Position numbers and translations under genes: made by a program. Below are positions 8,419 to 16,993 of a stretch of 64,000 nt of DNA, in pieces. The stretch is from Amygdalobacter indicium (GTDB lineage Bacteria > Bacillota > Clostridia > Saccharofermentanales > Fastidiosipilaceae). Position 1 is the first letter of the stretch. Every line of letters starts with the position of its first letter. The notes under the pieces were generated by a model, which had not been told where the DNA came from, ran no database searches, and worked only from the letters and a program-made list of their open reading frames with translations. The stretch spans positions 1,488,001 to 1,552,000 of the forward strand of contig NZ_CP118866.1 of NCBI RefSeq assembly GCF_029101545.1, in the 5' to 3' direction.

Positions 8419-8937
8419 TCAGCTCTGCTGCCGACGATGATTTTGCCAATATTGTAATAACAGCGGCGCTACGGCCGGAGCCAGTAAATTATCAATGTTC
8501 TTGTCATACAGCAGCAATTCCCGGACCAAAGAAGAACTGACATAAGTCAAAGTTGCCGGTGCGGCAAGATAAACGAATTGACAGGAGGAAAGAAAATTCT
8601 GATTCGCCAAAGCATAATCCCGCTCATATTCCCAATCGCGAAAATTGCGGACACCGCGGACGATCGCCGTCGCCTGAAATTTTCTATACAGATCCACCAA
8701 CAGGCAATTATCCGCCACGACAATAACACCCGGAAGATGCCGGACGCTCGCACGTACCATCTGCAGACGTTCTTCCACGGTGAATAAGGTCCGTTTCAAA
8801 GGATGCTGTAATATTGTTATAACCACCTGATCAGCTTGTCTGTACGCCTGTTCGACAATACTCAAATGACCTAATGTAAAGGGATCGAAGCTCCCGGGAT
8901 ACAGCCAAATTTTCGGCTTTTTTTCTTGATTTTCCAT
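8419..8937 (-). CDS. coaD: Pantetheine-phosphate adenylyltransferase
   Basis: Catalyses the fourth step of coenzyme A synthesis, transferring AMP from ATP to 4'-phosphopantetheine. The 172-residue protein has the nucleotidyltransferase motif YPGSFDPFTLGHLSIVEQA near the N-terminus, the RGVRNFRDWEYE segment that binds phosphopantetheine, and the C-terminal YVSSSLVREL (SSxxVRE) ATP motif. Length is slightly above the usual 160. The ATG at 8937 is clear. It follows rsmD, as in many Firmicutes (recG-rsmD-coaD), with 113 bases between. Confidence 0.95.
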   Translation of the reverse strand: MENQEKKPKIWLYPGSFDPFTLGHLSIVEQAYRQADQVVITILQHPLKRTLFTVEERLQMVRASVRHLPGVIVVADNCLLVDLYRKFQATAIVRGVRNFRDWEYERDYALANQNFLSSCQFVYLAAPATLTYVSSSLVRELLLYDKNIDNLLAPAVAPLLLQYWQNHRRQQS

Positions 8938-9050
8938 ATATATTTATGTATCACTCAACTTCCTGTAAACACAATGTTTTCATTGTACTTTTTCGGCCGG
9001 CAATTGGCAAACTGACGCAGCGACGAGCAAACAGACAGACAAGCGGAAAT

Positions 9051-9665
9051 TCAGCGATAAAAACATAAACGGGTCCGACCGTAAACCTGTTCTTTCACCA
9101 AACATAACGGCGCTGTTGCAGGCAATGCTGCCACTTCTGCCGCCTGTTCCAGTACCAGAACTCCGCCTTGCCGCAATATTAAGGATGCGTGAGCCAGAAC
9201 GGCGGCATTAATTTCCGCCGCTAATCTATACGGAGGATCACAATAAATAAAATCGAATAATTCCGGTATCTCAGCTTGCCCGGTTTGAACCTGAACCTGA
9301 ACCTGAGCCTGAGCCGAGGTTGCTTGCCGCATTTTAAAGAAACGCCCGACCGTAACACCGACTACCTGCGCTGCCTGCGTCAAATGGGTTTTTTGCAGAT
9401 TTTCTTTAATTACCGCCAAGGCGGCAGCATCTTTCTCCACAAATACAGCCTGATACATATTCCGGCTCAAAGCTTCAATTCCCACTTGCCCGCTGCCGGC
9501 ACATAAATCCAGACAGCGACCTTGACCGCTGCCAAACATATCCGGCGCCATATGCAACAGAACACTGAATAACGCCTCTTTCGTTTTATCTAAAGTCGGG
9601 CGCGTCCTTTCGCTCTTAGGCGCAACTAATTTCGTTCCCTTCGCTTTACCGCTGACTACACGCAT
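9051..9665 (-). CDS. rsmD: 16S rRNA (guanine(966)-N(2))-methyltransferase
   Basis: Methylates G966 in the 30S subunit using S-adenosylmethionine. From ATG 9665 it has 204 residues and begins MRVVSGKAKGTKL, the conserved family start, preceded by GGTGAGGTG. A longer frame from 9737 would overlap recG and lacks family sequence. SAM-binding motif LDLCAGSGQVGIEAL and the catalytic DPPY (YCDPPYRLAAE) are present. Just before DPPY, about residues 117-126 are alternating Gln with Val or Ala, encoded by a hexanucleotide repeat; this is an unusual loop. recG ends 11 bases upstream. Confidence 0.92.
   Translation of the reverse strand: MRVVSGKAKGTKLVAPKSERTRPTLDKTKEALFSVLLHMAPDMFGSGQGRCLDLCAGSGQVGIEALSRNMYQAVFVEKDAAALAVIKENLQKTHLTQAAQVVGVTVGRFFKMRQATSAQAQVQVQVQTGQAEIPELFDFIYCDPPYRLAAEINAAVLAHASLILRQGGVLVLEQAAEVAALPATAPLCLVKEQVYGRTRLCFYR
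9287..9316. repeat. Hexanucleotide tandem repeat inside rsmD
   Basis: Plus strand GAACCT three times, then GAGCCT and GAGCCG: five units of six bases. Because the unit is two codons, copy-number change keeps the frame and only alters the length of the Gln-Val/Ala loop. Confidence 0.8.
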
Positions 9666-9676
9666 ACGCACCTCAC

Positions 9677-11950
9677 CTATAAAACTATATTTCCCTGTAA
9701 ATCCGGGTAATACCAGGCAATCGCCCTTTTCAGGCATTGATTCTCCGGCAAACTGAGTGCCGGATCCTGCTGCAGAATTTCCAGCGCCGCCGCTTGAGTT
9801 GCAGCAATCAGTTCTTTGTCCTGATATAAATTTGCCACCTTAAATTCCGGCAAACCGTGCTGTCTGACACCGAAGAAATCACCCGGACCTCTTAACTCCA
9901 AATCTTTGTTGGCCAGGTAAAAGCCGTCATCGCTTTCACATAAAGTTAACAAGCGTTGATAAGCTGTAGTATTAGCATTTTTCGCAGCTGTCGTCGCCTG
10001 TTCGCTCAATAAAATGCAGATAGCCTGTTTGTCTCCGCGTCCCACCCGACCGCGCAATTGATGTAACTGCGCCAAGCCGAAACGTTCAGCATTTTCAATT
10101 ACTATAAGATTGGCCGCCGGATTGTCCACCCCAACTTCCACGACAGTCGTGGCAACCAGCACCTGAATCTTTCCCTGATAAAAATCCTGCATGACCTGCG
10201 CTTTATCTTTTTCTTTCATTTTACCGTGCACGAGACCGATCATTAAATGCGGGAAAAGGCGTTGCAATTCCGCCTGCCGATTGACTGCCGCCATCAAATC
10301 GCCGCTTTCTTCCTGCGCTTCAACCAGCGGACAAATCCAATAAACCTGATTTTCCTGCGCGATCATCGCCCGCAAATAATCATAAATTTTGCCTAATTTG
10401 CTGTAATTTGCCATATAAGTCAGAACCTTCAGTCTCTCAGCCGGGCGTTCCGTAATACATGAAACCTGCAAATCGCCGTAAAGTACCAAAGCCAAAGAAC
10501 GGGGAATCGGCGTAGCGGACATAACTAAAAGATGCGGGACCTTATCTTTGCTCTGCAAAAAGCGCAAGCGCTGATTAACGCCGAAACGGTGCTGTTCATC
10601 CGTAACGGCCAAAGCCAAGTCCTGCCAAATATAATTTTCATTAAGTAAAGCGTGGGTCCCGATAACAATTTTCACGGCGCCGCTATTTATCCCGGCCGCC
10701 AGTTCTCTTTTCTGCTTAGCGGTCAAATTACCCGTCGCCAGGGCAATCTCAGCCTCCGCCACATAGCCGGCCAACAATTGCTTGACCGTAGCATAATGTT
10801 GCGTGGCCAAAATTTGGGTCGGAGCCATCAAAACCGCCTGTTTCCCTTGAAGTTGACAGGCGAACATGGCGATCACGGCGACAATTGTTTTACCGGAGCC
10901 CGTATCACCCTGCAGCAGTCGACTGACACCTTGCGCCTGCGCCAAATCCTTGATAACCGTTTGCCACGCCTGATTTTGCCCCACCGTCAAAGTGAAAGGC
11001 AGATGCGCGATAAATTCTTGAATTTTCTTTAAGTCCGCCGCTTGTAATTCTACCTGCTGCGCCGCTTTCGCTTCCGACTTTTTGCCCAAAGTATGTAAAG
11101 CCAGCTGCAATAACAGTAATTCTGTAAAAGCTAAACGTTTTTTCGCCCGCAGCAAGTTTTCCGGCGAGCTCGGGAAATGGATTTGACGATAGGCGAAATG
11201 ACTGTCTGCCAATTTATAACGTTGACACAAATTTAACGGCAAGCATTCGGGTAAATAATTTATTTTTTCCTGCAAGACCCGTTCCAGCAGTTTTTGCATC
11301 GTTATCTGCGCCAAACCGGAAGTCAGGCTGTACAGCGGTCGATTGGCCACATCGGCTTTAAGCGTTTCACTCGTTTGCGTACACACCGGTCTGAGCGGTT
11401 CTTTAATCGCATCGGCCGTTTCCTGTAAATCGACCGCACTTTCCACGCTGTCCGACATTTCAGCTGCTGCCGCCGTCTGCGGCACAGGTCCTTGATAAGG
11501 CTGAATTTTAGGGCTTTGCAGGCACAGACTGTTGCCGTTAAGTTTAACTTTACCGCGAAAAACATAAGTTTCCTGTAAGTTCAATTTGTTCTGTAACCAT
11601 GGTTGGTTGAACCAGACTACGGCGATTTTGCCGCCGGCATCAGCGATTTGACTGCGAATATAGCTTAATCGGCCCTTATATTGGACTCTCAAAGGTTGAC
11701 ACAATTTACCGACTATTACCTGTTCCGAGCCGTCCGCCATCGCTTCGCCCGTTTCCGTCAAATTGCTCTGCCAGTCCTCGTAAGCGCGTGGAAAAAAGCG
11801 TAAAAGGTCCCAAACAGTATAGATATCTAGGCGGGCCAGCTGTTTCATCCTTGCCTGACTTATACCGGGAAGGGAAGTTACAGGTCGAGCCAGCTCACTA
11901 CTTAAACCGTTATTTTCTAAATATTGACTTTTTTGCAGATGCTCATCCAT
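9677..11950 (-). CDS. recG: ATP-dependent DNA helicase RecG
   Basis: Branch-migrating helicase that remodels stalled forks and Holliday junctions. The 757-residue protein has an N-terminal wedge/OB region. The helicase core follows with Walker A LLQGDTGSGKT, the DEQH box VTDEQHRFGVNQR, motif III VMSATPIPRSLA, and the C-terminal VVEVGVDNPAANLIVIENAERFGLAQLHQLRGRVGRG (split here as VVEVGVDNP and QLHQLRGRVGRG). In the wedge domain about 45 Ala/Glu/Thr-rich residues after the OB strands (around residues 155-205) look like an insertion. The start ATG 11950 is followed downstream by rsmD and coaD. Confidence 0.95.
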   Translation of the reverse strand: MDEHLQKSQYLENNGLSSELARPVTSLPGISQARMKQLARLDIYTVWDLLRFFPRAYEDWQSNLTETGEAMADGSEQVIVGKLCQPLRVQYKGRLSYIRSQIADAGGKIAVVWFNQPWLQNKLNLQETYVFRGKVKLNGNSLCLQSPKIQPYQGPVPQTAAAAEMSDSVESAVDLQETADAIKEPLRPVCTQTSETLKADVANRPLYSLTSGLAQITMQKLLERVLQEKINYLPECLPLNLCQRYKLADSHFAYRQIHFPSSPENLLRAKKRLAFTELLLLQLALHTLGKKSEAKAAQQVELQAADLKKIQEFIAHLPFTLTVGQNQAWQTVIKDLAQAQGVSRLLQGDTGSGKTIVAVIAMFACQLQGKQAVLMAPTQILATQHYATVKQLLAGYVAEAEIALATGNLTAKQKRELAAGINSGAVKIVIGTHALLNENYIWQDLALAVTDEQHRFGVNQRLRFLQSKDKVPHLLVMSATPIPRSLALVLYGDLQVSCITERPAERLKVLTYMANYSKLGKIYDYLRAMIAQENQVYWICPLVEAQEESGDLMAAVNRQAELQRLFPHLMIGLVHGKMKEKDKAQVMQDFYQGKIQVLVATTVVEVGVDNPAANLIVIENAERFGLAQLHQLRGRVGRGDKQAICILLSEQATTAAKNANTTAYQRLLTLCESDDGFYLANKDLELRGPGDFFGVRQHGLPEFKVANLYQDKELIAATQAAALEILQQDPALSLPENQCLKRAIAWYYPDLQGNIVL

Positions 11951-12012
11951 ATTTGCTATTTTAACTTGTTTGTCCTACTGCTGACAAATTAAAGTCCCGG
12001 GCGCAAAAACGC

Positions 12013-12050
12013 AAAGAAAGGGCCGAGCCTGCCCGGCTCGTCCCTTTCTT
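12013..12050 (-). terminator. Intrinsic terminator after the SPFH/ribbon-helix-helix operon
   Basis: Long stem with left arm 12013-12029 and right arm 12035-12050 (AAGAAAGGG...CGAGCC pairing with GGCTCG...CCCTTTCTT, one mismatch), followed on the minus strand by GCGTTTTTG. Confidence 0.8.
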
Positions 12051-12077
12051 AGTCTCAGTTGCCGGCGAAAATCGAAA

Positions 12078-12275
12078 TTATTCAATATCCAATTCCGGCG
12101 GCTGATCAATCTCATGCGAGACGTACTCTCCGTTACGCTTACGTTGGCGGACACATTCACTCAACAAGTACTCTATCTGACCGTTGACCGAACGGAAATC
12201 ATCCGCCGCCCACGCTGCTATAGCGTTATACAATTTAGTATTAATTCTTAAAGGTATCTGTTTTTTATTGTCCAC
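12078..12275 (-). CDS. Small ribbon-helix-helix (Arc-like) DNA-binding protein
   Basis: 65 residues from a GTG start at 12275, two bases before the SPFH stop codon. The sequence IPLRINTKLYNAIAAWAADDFRSVNGQIEYLLSEC (split: IPLRINTKLYNAI and RSVNGQIEYLLSE) has the layout of an Arc/MetJ ribbon-helix-helix: a basic beta strand, then two helices with the typical S-x-N-x-x-I-E-x-L-L ending. The acidic C-terminal tail is short. Such proteins are commonly the immediate partner of SPFH-domain genes in Clostridia, where they may regulate the pair. No toxin gene is adjacent, so an antitoxin role is not favoured. Confidence 0.75.
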   Translation of the reverse strand: MDNKKQIPLRINTKLYNAIAAWAADDFRSVNGQIEYLLSECVRQRKRNGEYVSHEIDQPPELDIE

Positions 12276-12276
12276 T

Positions 12277-13290
12277 TTAATATAAACTTCCGCTATTTAC
12301 TACAGGTTGCGCGTCATGATTGCCGCACAAAACGACTAATAAGTTGGAAACCATCGCCGCCTTCCGTTCATTATCCAATTCTACCATTTTATTCTTGTTA
12401 AGTTCATTCAAAGCCATCTCCACCATACCGACTGCACCCTCAACAATCAACTTCCTGGCGGCAATAACGGCACCTGCCTGCTGACGTTGTAACATAACTT
12501 GGGCAATTTCCGGGGCATAAGCCAGATAAGTAATTCGCGCTTCCAAAATTTTCAAACCGGCATCTTTGACCTTTGCTTGAATCTCGTCTTTAATTTTCTC
12601 CGCTACAATTTCACTCGAGCCGCGCAAACTACCGTCATCGCTCACGCCATCCCCGGTGGTATCAACGCCTTCAGCTACATCATATGGGTAAATTCGCACA
12701 ACATTTCTCACCGCACTGTCACATTGCAAGGACAAATATTCCTTATAATTTTCCACATTGAAAACAGCCTTTGCCGTATCTTCCACTTGCCAGATAACTG
12801 CAACCCCGATCTCGATCGGATTGCCCAAACAATCATTTATTTTCTGACGGGAATTATTCAAAGTCAAACGTTTCAAAGAAATTTTATTCCCCTGCTCACC
12901 GGCTGCCACTTCCGTTTTTTCCTTCTTTTCATTAACATCGCCGCTTTGATTCAATTTCGTTAAAGCTGCCGGATTGAAAGGTGAACAGAAGGGATTCAGC
13001 CAGTAATAGCCCGCCTCTTTGATTGTACCCTTGTAATCGCCGAACAAGGTAAGCACAACTGCTTCCTGCGGTCTCAATGAAACAAAGCCGCAAGCGACAA
13101 TAACCGTAGCCACCAGCAAAATCACGGAAGCTATCACATATACTGTTTCTTTCCAAGTCCAAAGCGCATTAACACCGACTTGTGAGCTGATGATTTTAGC
13201 AATCAGCAATATTGCGCATATTAACAAAAGTACATTGAGCAACAGCACAAAAATGCCGTTTTTCTTCAAGTGCAAAACTTTTTCTTCCAT
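12277..13290 (-). CDS. SPFH/Band 7 domain membrane protein (stomatin/prohibitin-like)
   Basis: 337 residues. Two hydrophobic segments near residues 12-33 and 46-68 anchor it. The SPFH core follows, starting FVSLRPQEAVVLTLFGDYKGTIKEAGYYWLNPF (split: RPQEAVVLTLFG, GYYWLNPF) and continuing through EIGVAVIWQVEDTAKAVFNVENY. A C-terminal helix has the usual Ala/Glu-rich pattern, AQVMLQRQQAGAVIAARK. Family members organise membrane microdomains or control membrane proteases; which applies here cannot be told. The start ATG 13290 has GAGG upstream and a good promoter. It forms an operon with the ribbon-helix-helix gene. Confidence 0.88.
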   Translation of the reverse strand: MEEKVLHLKKNGIFVLLLNVLLLICAILLIAKIISSQVGVNALWTWKETVYVIASVILLVATVIVACGFVSLRPQEAVVLTLFGDYKGTIKEAGYYWLNPFCSPFNPAALTKLNQSGDVNEKKEKTEVAAGEQGNKISLKRLTLNNSRQKINDCLGNPIEIGVAVIWQVEDTAKAVFNVENYKEYLSLQCDSAVRNVVRIYPYDVAEGVDTTGDGVSDDGSLRGSSEIVAEKIKDEIQAKVKDAGLKILEARITYLAYAPEIAQVMLQRQQAGAVIAARKLIVEGAVGMVEMALNELNKNKMVELDNERKAAMVSNLLVVLCGNHDAQPVVNSGSLY

Positions 13291-13358
13291 AAAAACCTCT
13301 AACCGGGAAAGAATACGGTCTAATTACCGTGCTCTCCGCTTTAATCTTTATGATATCT

Positions 13359-13386
13359 ATTTTATATCACAAAGTATTTTTGTCAA
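13359..13386 (-). promoter_or_regulatory. Promoter of the SPFH operon
   Basis: Minus strand: consensus -35 TTGACA (13386-13381), 16-base spacer, -10 TAAAAT (13364-13359), 69 bases before the start codon. Confidence 0.65.
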
Positions 13387-13427
13387 GTCTTGTCCAACCT
13401 GTCGCCGGGAGCCGAACAAAGACATTT

Positions 13428-14057
13428 CTACAAACGCTTGGCACATACGGAGGCCAAAACGCAGCGACTGCATTCCGGCTTGCGGGCATGACAGACAGCA
13501 CGGCCGTGCGTCACCATATAGTGCCCGTAATCGGACCAATGCTCCGGCTCAAGCAAAGCACATAAATCTTTTTCAACCGTTACCGGGTCTTTGTGATCTG
13601 TCAGCCCCAGGCGATAACTCAAACGCAAATTATGCGTATCTACCACCATCCCCGGCTGCTTAAAGCCGTCACTTAAAACTAAATTGGCCACCTTACGCCC
13701 GACACCGGGCAAAGTCAGCAAATCCTCCATATCATCCGGTACTTTTCCCTGAAACTTCTCTATCAAAACCGTGGCTGTCTGCTTGATATGCGCCGCTTTG
13801 CTGCGAAACAGACCCAAAGATTTAATCCGCTGCGCAATTTCCGTCTCCGATACCTCGGCACAGGAGCCGGCATCCGGCAACAGCCGAAATAAGTCCTTAC
13901 TCACGGCATTTACCCGCTCATCTTTACATTGAGCCGACAAAATCCCCATGATTAAAAGGCGCCAGGTATCCCCCTGAAAATCGAGGCCACAAAACACCGG
14001 CCCGTAAGTTTTTTGCAAGCAGGCGAGACAATAATGTGCCAATTCTTTCTTTGTCAT
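13428..14057 (-). CDS. nth: Endonuclease III
   Basis: Base-excision repair glycosylase/AP lyase for oxidised pyrimidines. It has 209 residues from ATG 14057, which has AGGAG six bases upstream; the earlier ATG 14081 lacks one. The helix-hairpin-helix LPGVGRKVANLVL is followed by VDTHNLRLSYRLG with the catalytic Asp. The C-terminal iron-sulphur loop has cysteines spaced C-x6-C-x2-C-x5-C (CHARKPECSRCVLASVC), as in Escherichia coli Nth. It directly follows the histidine kinase gene and is probably in the same transcript. Confidence 0.94.
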   Translation of the reverse strand: MTKKELAHYCLACLQKTYGPVFCGLDFQGDTWRLLIMGILSAQCKDERVNAVSKDLFRLLPDAGSCAEVSETEIAQRIKSLGLFRSKAAHIKQTATVLIEKFQGKVPDDMEDLLTLPGVGRKVANLVLSDGFKQPGMVVDTHNLRLSYRLGLTDHKDPVTVEKDLCALLEPEHWSDYGHYMVTHGRAVCHARKPECSRCVLASVCAKRL

Positions 14058-14082
14058 ATAACGCTCCTGTCCGACCGCCATC

Positions 14083-15651
14083 TTAAGCCAAAGGCAAAGT
14101 AAACTTGAAGCAGGCGCCGCCTAAACTGCCGTTTTGCGCGGAAATAGTTTGACCGTGAGCCGACAAAATGGTCTTACAAATAAACAAACCCAAGCCCGAA
14201 CCGCTTCTGCCTGTACGCGAACGATCAGCTTTGTAGAAACGGTCGAAAACCAAATTCAATTCATTATCCGGGATACCCGGGCCGCTGTCGGCTACCTGGA
14301 CCTGAACAAAACGTTTTTGGCCCTTAGGCAAAATGGTACTGATGCTGATAATCCCGCTTTCAGGCGTAAACTTGACGGCATTATTCAGCAAATTCTGCAA
14401 GACCCGCTGTAATTGTTCCCGATCGCCGACAACTTTAATGCCGTTACCTTCTTTAGTTGCTAAATCGGTTTGGATGGTCAATTTTTTCTCATTAATTTGT
14501 ATTTCCTGTGATAAAATAACTTCTTTAATTAAGCTGTTAATATCAAATTCGCCGAAATTGTACTGGACTTTATTATTTTCCAGCTGGATAACCGTATTAA
14601 TTTCGCCCACCAACTTAACCATGCGGGCGCACTCGCTCTTAACAATTTTCAGATAATGTTCATGTTGCTCCGGCGTAATCACACCGTCCAGCATCCCGCT
14701 GACAAAACCGTTAATTGAAGTTAAAGGGGTTTTCAAGTCGTGCGAAATGGAAGCGATAAAATCACGTTGTTGCGAATTGTTATGCTCCAATTGCTCAATC
14801 ATCTGATTGAACGTCATGATCAAATTGCTCAAATCATCCCGCTCGTACTCGTCCTCATTCTTAGCGCTCATATACTCGGGCAAATTAACCCGGGTTTCAA
14901 AATCCCCCAAAGCTACGGCATGCGCTGCTGCCGCTAAAGCCCGCATCGGTCTTGAAAGCTGATGAATAAAAGCAAAAATTACAATCAAAGCAACAATAAT
15001 GGCAATAATCAGTGTAATTAACCAACCGTTAATCAGATACAGGGTAACATCCTGCCAAAAATCGGTGCGTTGGTGAATTTGCAATATGCCCAGATTGGAA
15101 CCGTAGTAATTGTAAATAGGCTTGACCGTACTCAGCCACTTGCCCTTTTCCCCTTTGAACAGGCCGCCGTAACCGTTATCGAAATTCGCTCCCTGCAAAG
15201 CAAGCTCCGCTCCGCTTTGTTTATGCGGCAAAATATAATTACGGCTGTTCAAAGAGCGGCTCAAGGAGGTTTTAAGTGTTTCGGGCAGATCGGACATAAA
15301 GCGAATTTCCCCGCTGCCGTCAATCAGCCAGACATAGCTGTTATTGGTCGTCGCGGCTACAATTTTCAGCCGGTCGATAATTTTGTCCTTAATCCGATAA
15401 AGGTCGCTGACCTGATAAATGTGTTCATCTACACATAAATCTTCAAAGCTTTGGGCCGCCTTCTGCATTTCACTCAAGCGGGTGCGGTTGATTGATGTCG
15501 CCAGAATATTATAGTAGCTCAGGGTAAGCAAGACAAAGCCCAAAAGGAAAGTTAAACACATCAGCAATCCTGTTTTGGTGTATAAATTAAAGAAGCGATG
15601 ATATGCACCATCGCTCATTTTTGTCAATCTCTGACCTCTAAGCCACGCCAT
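14083..15651 (-). CDS. Sensor histidine kinase, HAMP type
   Basis: 522 residues. One membrane helix at about 28-52 and another at about 205-230 enclose an extracytoplasmic sensor domain of about 150 residues. Next come a HAMP segment (LSRPMRALAAAAHAVALGDF), the phospho-acceptor box FIASISHDLKTPLTSINGF, N-box NLLNNAVKFTP, DSGPGIPD and GSGLGLFICK of the ATPase domain. It is the PhoR/WalK layout without a PAS domain. The response regulator gene ends 10 bases upstream, so they form a pair. An in-frame ATG at 15618 is an alternative start. The signal sensed is not evident. Confidence 0.93.
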   Translation of the reverse strand: MAWLRGQRLTKMSDGAYHRFFNLYTKTGLLMCLTFLLGFVLLTLSYYNILATSINRTRLSEMQKAAQSFEDLCVDEHIYQVSDLYRIKDKIIDRLKIVAATTNNSYVWLIDGSGEIRFMSDLPETLKTSLSRSLNSRNYILPHKQSGAELALQGANFDNGYGGLFKGEKGKWLSTVKPIYNYYGSNLGILQIHQRTDFWQDVTLYLINGWLITLIIAIIVALIVIFAFIHQLSRPMRALAAAAHAVALGDFETRVNLPEYMSAKNEDEYERDDLSNLIMTFNQMIEQLEHNNSQQRDFIASISHDLKTPLTSINGFVSGMLDGVITPEQHEHYLKIVKSECARMVKLVGEINTVIQLENNKVQYNFGEFDINSLIKEVILSQEIQINEKKLTIQTDLATKEGNGIKVVGDREQLQRVLQNLLNNAVKFTPESGIISISTILPKGQKRFVQVQVADSGPGIPDNELNLVFDRFYKADRSRTGRSGSGLGLFICKTILSAHGQTISAQNGSLGGACFKFTLPLA

Positions 15652-15661
15652 AAATGCCTAC

Positions 15662-16381
15662 TTACAAATTATTAACTTCAAATTTGTAACCGACACCCCA
15701 GACAGTCTTGATCTGCCATTCGGTCGAACCGCCGGTTGATTCAATTCTTTCACGAATTCTCTTAACATGGACATCAACCGTTCTTGACTCACCGAAGAAG
15801 TCGTAACCCCAAACTTGACCCAACAGCTGCTCTCTTGTAAAGACACGATTGGGATGTGTAGCCAAGAAGAATAATAATTCCAATTCTTTCGGCGGCATAT
15901 CCAACTCCACGCCGTTGACAATAGCTGTATAACTCAGTTTATCGACGAGGAAATTGTGATAAGTAACTTTCTCATCACTTTGCGGCTTAACTTCAACCGG
16001 CGCATTGCTGCGACGCAGAACAGCTTTCACGCGCGCCATAAACTCCTGCGCATCGAAAGGTTTGGAAATATAATCATCCGCGCCCAACTCCAAGCCGACA
16101 ACCTTATCCAAAGTTTCGCTTCTGGCCGTCAACATGATAATCGGTACGGAACTGGTCTTTCTGATTTCACGGCAAATATCATAGCCGTCTTTACCGGGCA
16201 ACATCAAATCCAAAATAACAATATCCGGTTTGTACTCCGTAAAAGCTGTATACGCCTCTATACCGTTATTTATTGTTTTGGCGGCAAAACCGTCCTTACT
16301 GAAATACAAACGCAAAAGTTCGCAAATATTGGCATCATCATCAATAATCAACGCTCTTTTTACATAACTGGCATCGTTCAT
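15662..16381 (-). CDS. OmpR/PhoB-family response regulator
   Basis: 239 residues. The receiver domain has acidic residues in ALIIDDDANIC, phospho-accepting Asp in DIVILDLMLPGKDGYD, conserved Thr in IIMLTARSE and Lys in DDYISKPFDAQEF. The C-terminal winged helix ends RTVDVHVKRIRERIE and VWGVGYKFE, typical of the Trans_Reg_C domain. ATG 16381 has GGGAGGAATTTT upstream. It is transcribed between nrdR and its kinase and is expected to be phosphorylated by that kinase. Regulated genes are unknown. Confidence 0.95.
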   Translation of the reverse strand: MNDASYVKRALIIDDDANICELLRLYFSKDGFAAKTINNGIEAYTAFTEYKPDIVILDLMLPGKDGYDICREIRKTSSVPIIMLTARSETLDKVVGLELGADDYISKPFDAQEFMARVKAVLRRSNAPVEVKPQSDEKVTYHNFLVDKLSYTAIVNGVELDMPPKELELLFFLATHPNRVFTREQLLGQVWGYDFFGESRTVDVHVKRIRERIESTGGSTEWQIKTVWGVGYKFEVNNL

Positions 16382-16398
16382 AAAATTCCTCCCTCTGC

Positions 16399-16872
16399 TT
16401 ATGTCGGATTTTCTTTCTTCTTGTTATCGTACAAACTGCCCAAAATCTGTTGAAAGCCCTCCAAGTCGGTAAATTGCCGGTAAACCGAAGCAAAACGCAC
16501 ATAAGCAACTTCATCCATATCTTTCAAACTGTCCATAACCATTTCCCCGATGGTCCGGCTGGGGATTTCCCGTTTCAACAGGTTGTGCAACTGTCCTTCT
16601 ATATTATCCACCATCTGACTGATATCTTCGGCACTTATCGGACGCTTGCTACAAGACTTTAACACACTATTCATCAATTTATCACGATCAAAGGGTTCCC
16701 TTGTGCCGTCTTTTTTGACGACAATCAAAGGTAAATACTCCAATTTTTCATAAGTTGTAAAGCGTCGTTTGCAGTTATTGCATTCACGACGGCGGCGAAT
16801 AACCGACCCGTCCTCCATCGGCCGGGAATCAATCACTCTGTCATCATCTACCTTACAAGCCGGACAGCGCAT
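16399..16872 (-). CDS. nrdR: Transcriptional repressor NrdR
   Basis: Represses ribonucleotide reductase genes in response to dATP/ATP. The 157-residue protein has the N-terminal zinc ribbon MRCPACKVDDDRVIDSR with a second cysteine pair ECNNCKRRF, then an ATP-cone starting PLIVVKKDGTREPFDRDK. Both parts are complete and length is normal. ATG 16872 has GAGGAAG upstream. It heads the run nrdR-RR-HK-nth, with 17 bases to the response regulator. No ribonucleotide reductase gene lies in the window, so its targets are elsewhere. Confidence 0.95.
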   Translation of the reverse strand: MRCPACKVDDDRVIDSRPMEDGSVIRRRRECNNCKRRFTTYEKLEYLPLIVVKKDGTREPFDRDKLMNSVLKSCSKRPISAEDISQMVDNIEGQLHNLLKREIPSRTIGEMVMDSLKDMDEVAYVRFASVYRQFTDLEGFQQILGSLYDNKKKENPT

Positions 16873-16917
16873 GTTATCTTCCTCTTCATAATCATAATTA
16901 TCAGTTTGCCGTTAAAC

Positions 16918-16955
16918 AAAAAGGTGCCGACAGCTGCAAAAGCCTCAGCACCTTT
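16918..16955 (-). terminator. Intrinsic terminator of ftsZ
   Basis: Stem AAAGGTGC/GCACCTTT (16920-16927 with 16948-16955) with further partial pairing inside, followed on the minus strand by TTTTTGTTT. It separates ftsZ from nrdR. Confidence 0.75.
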
Positions 16956-16993
16956 ATCAAGTTTCAAACTATTGCAACGGCAGACTGCTGAGT

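Noticed and set aside
12078..13290. Toxin-antitoxin pair (ribbon-helix-helix plus neighbour)
   Set aside because: The neighbour is a complete SPFH membrane protein, not a toxin, and this pairing is familiar as SPFH plus small DNA-binding protein.
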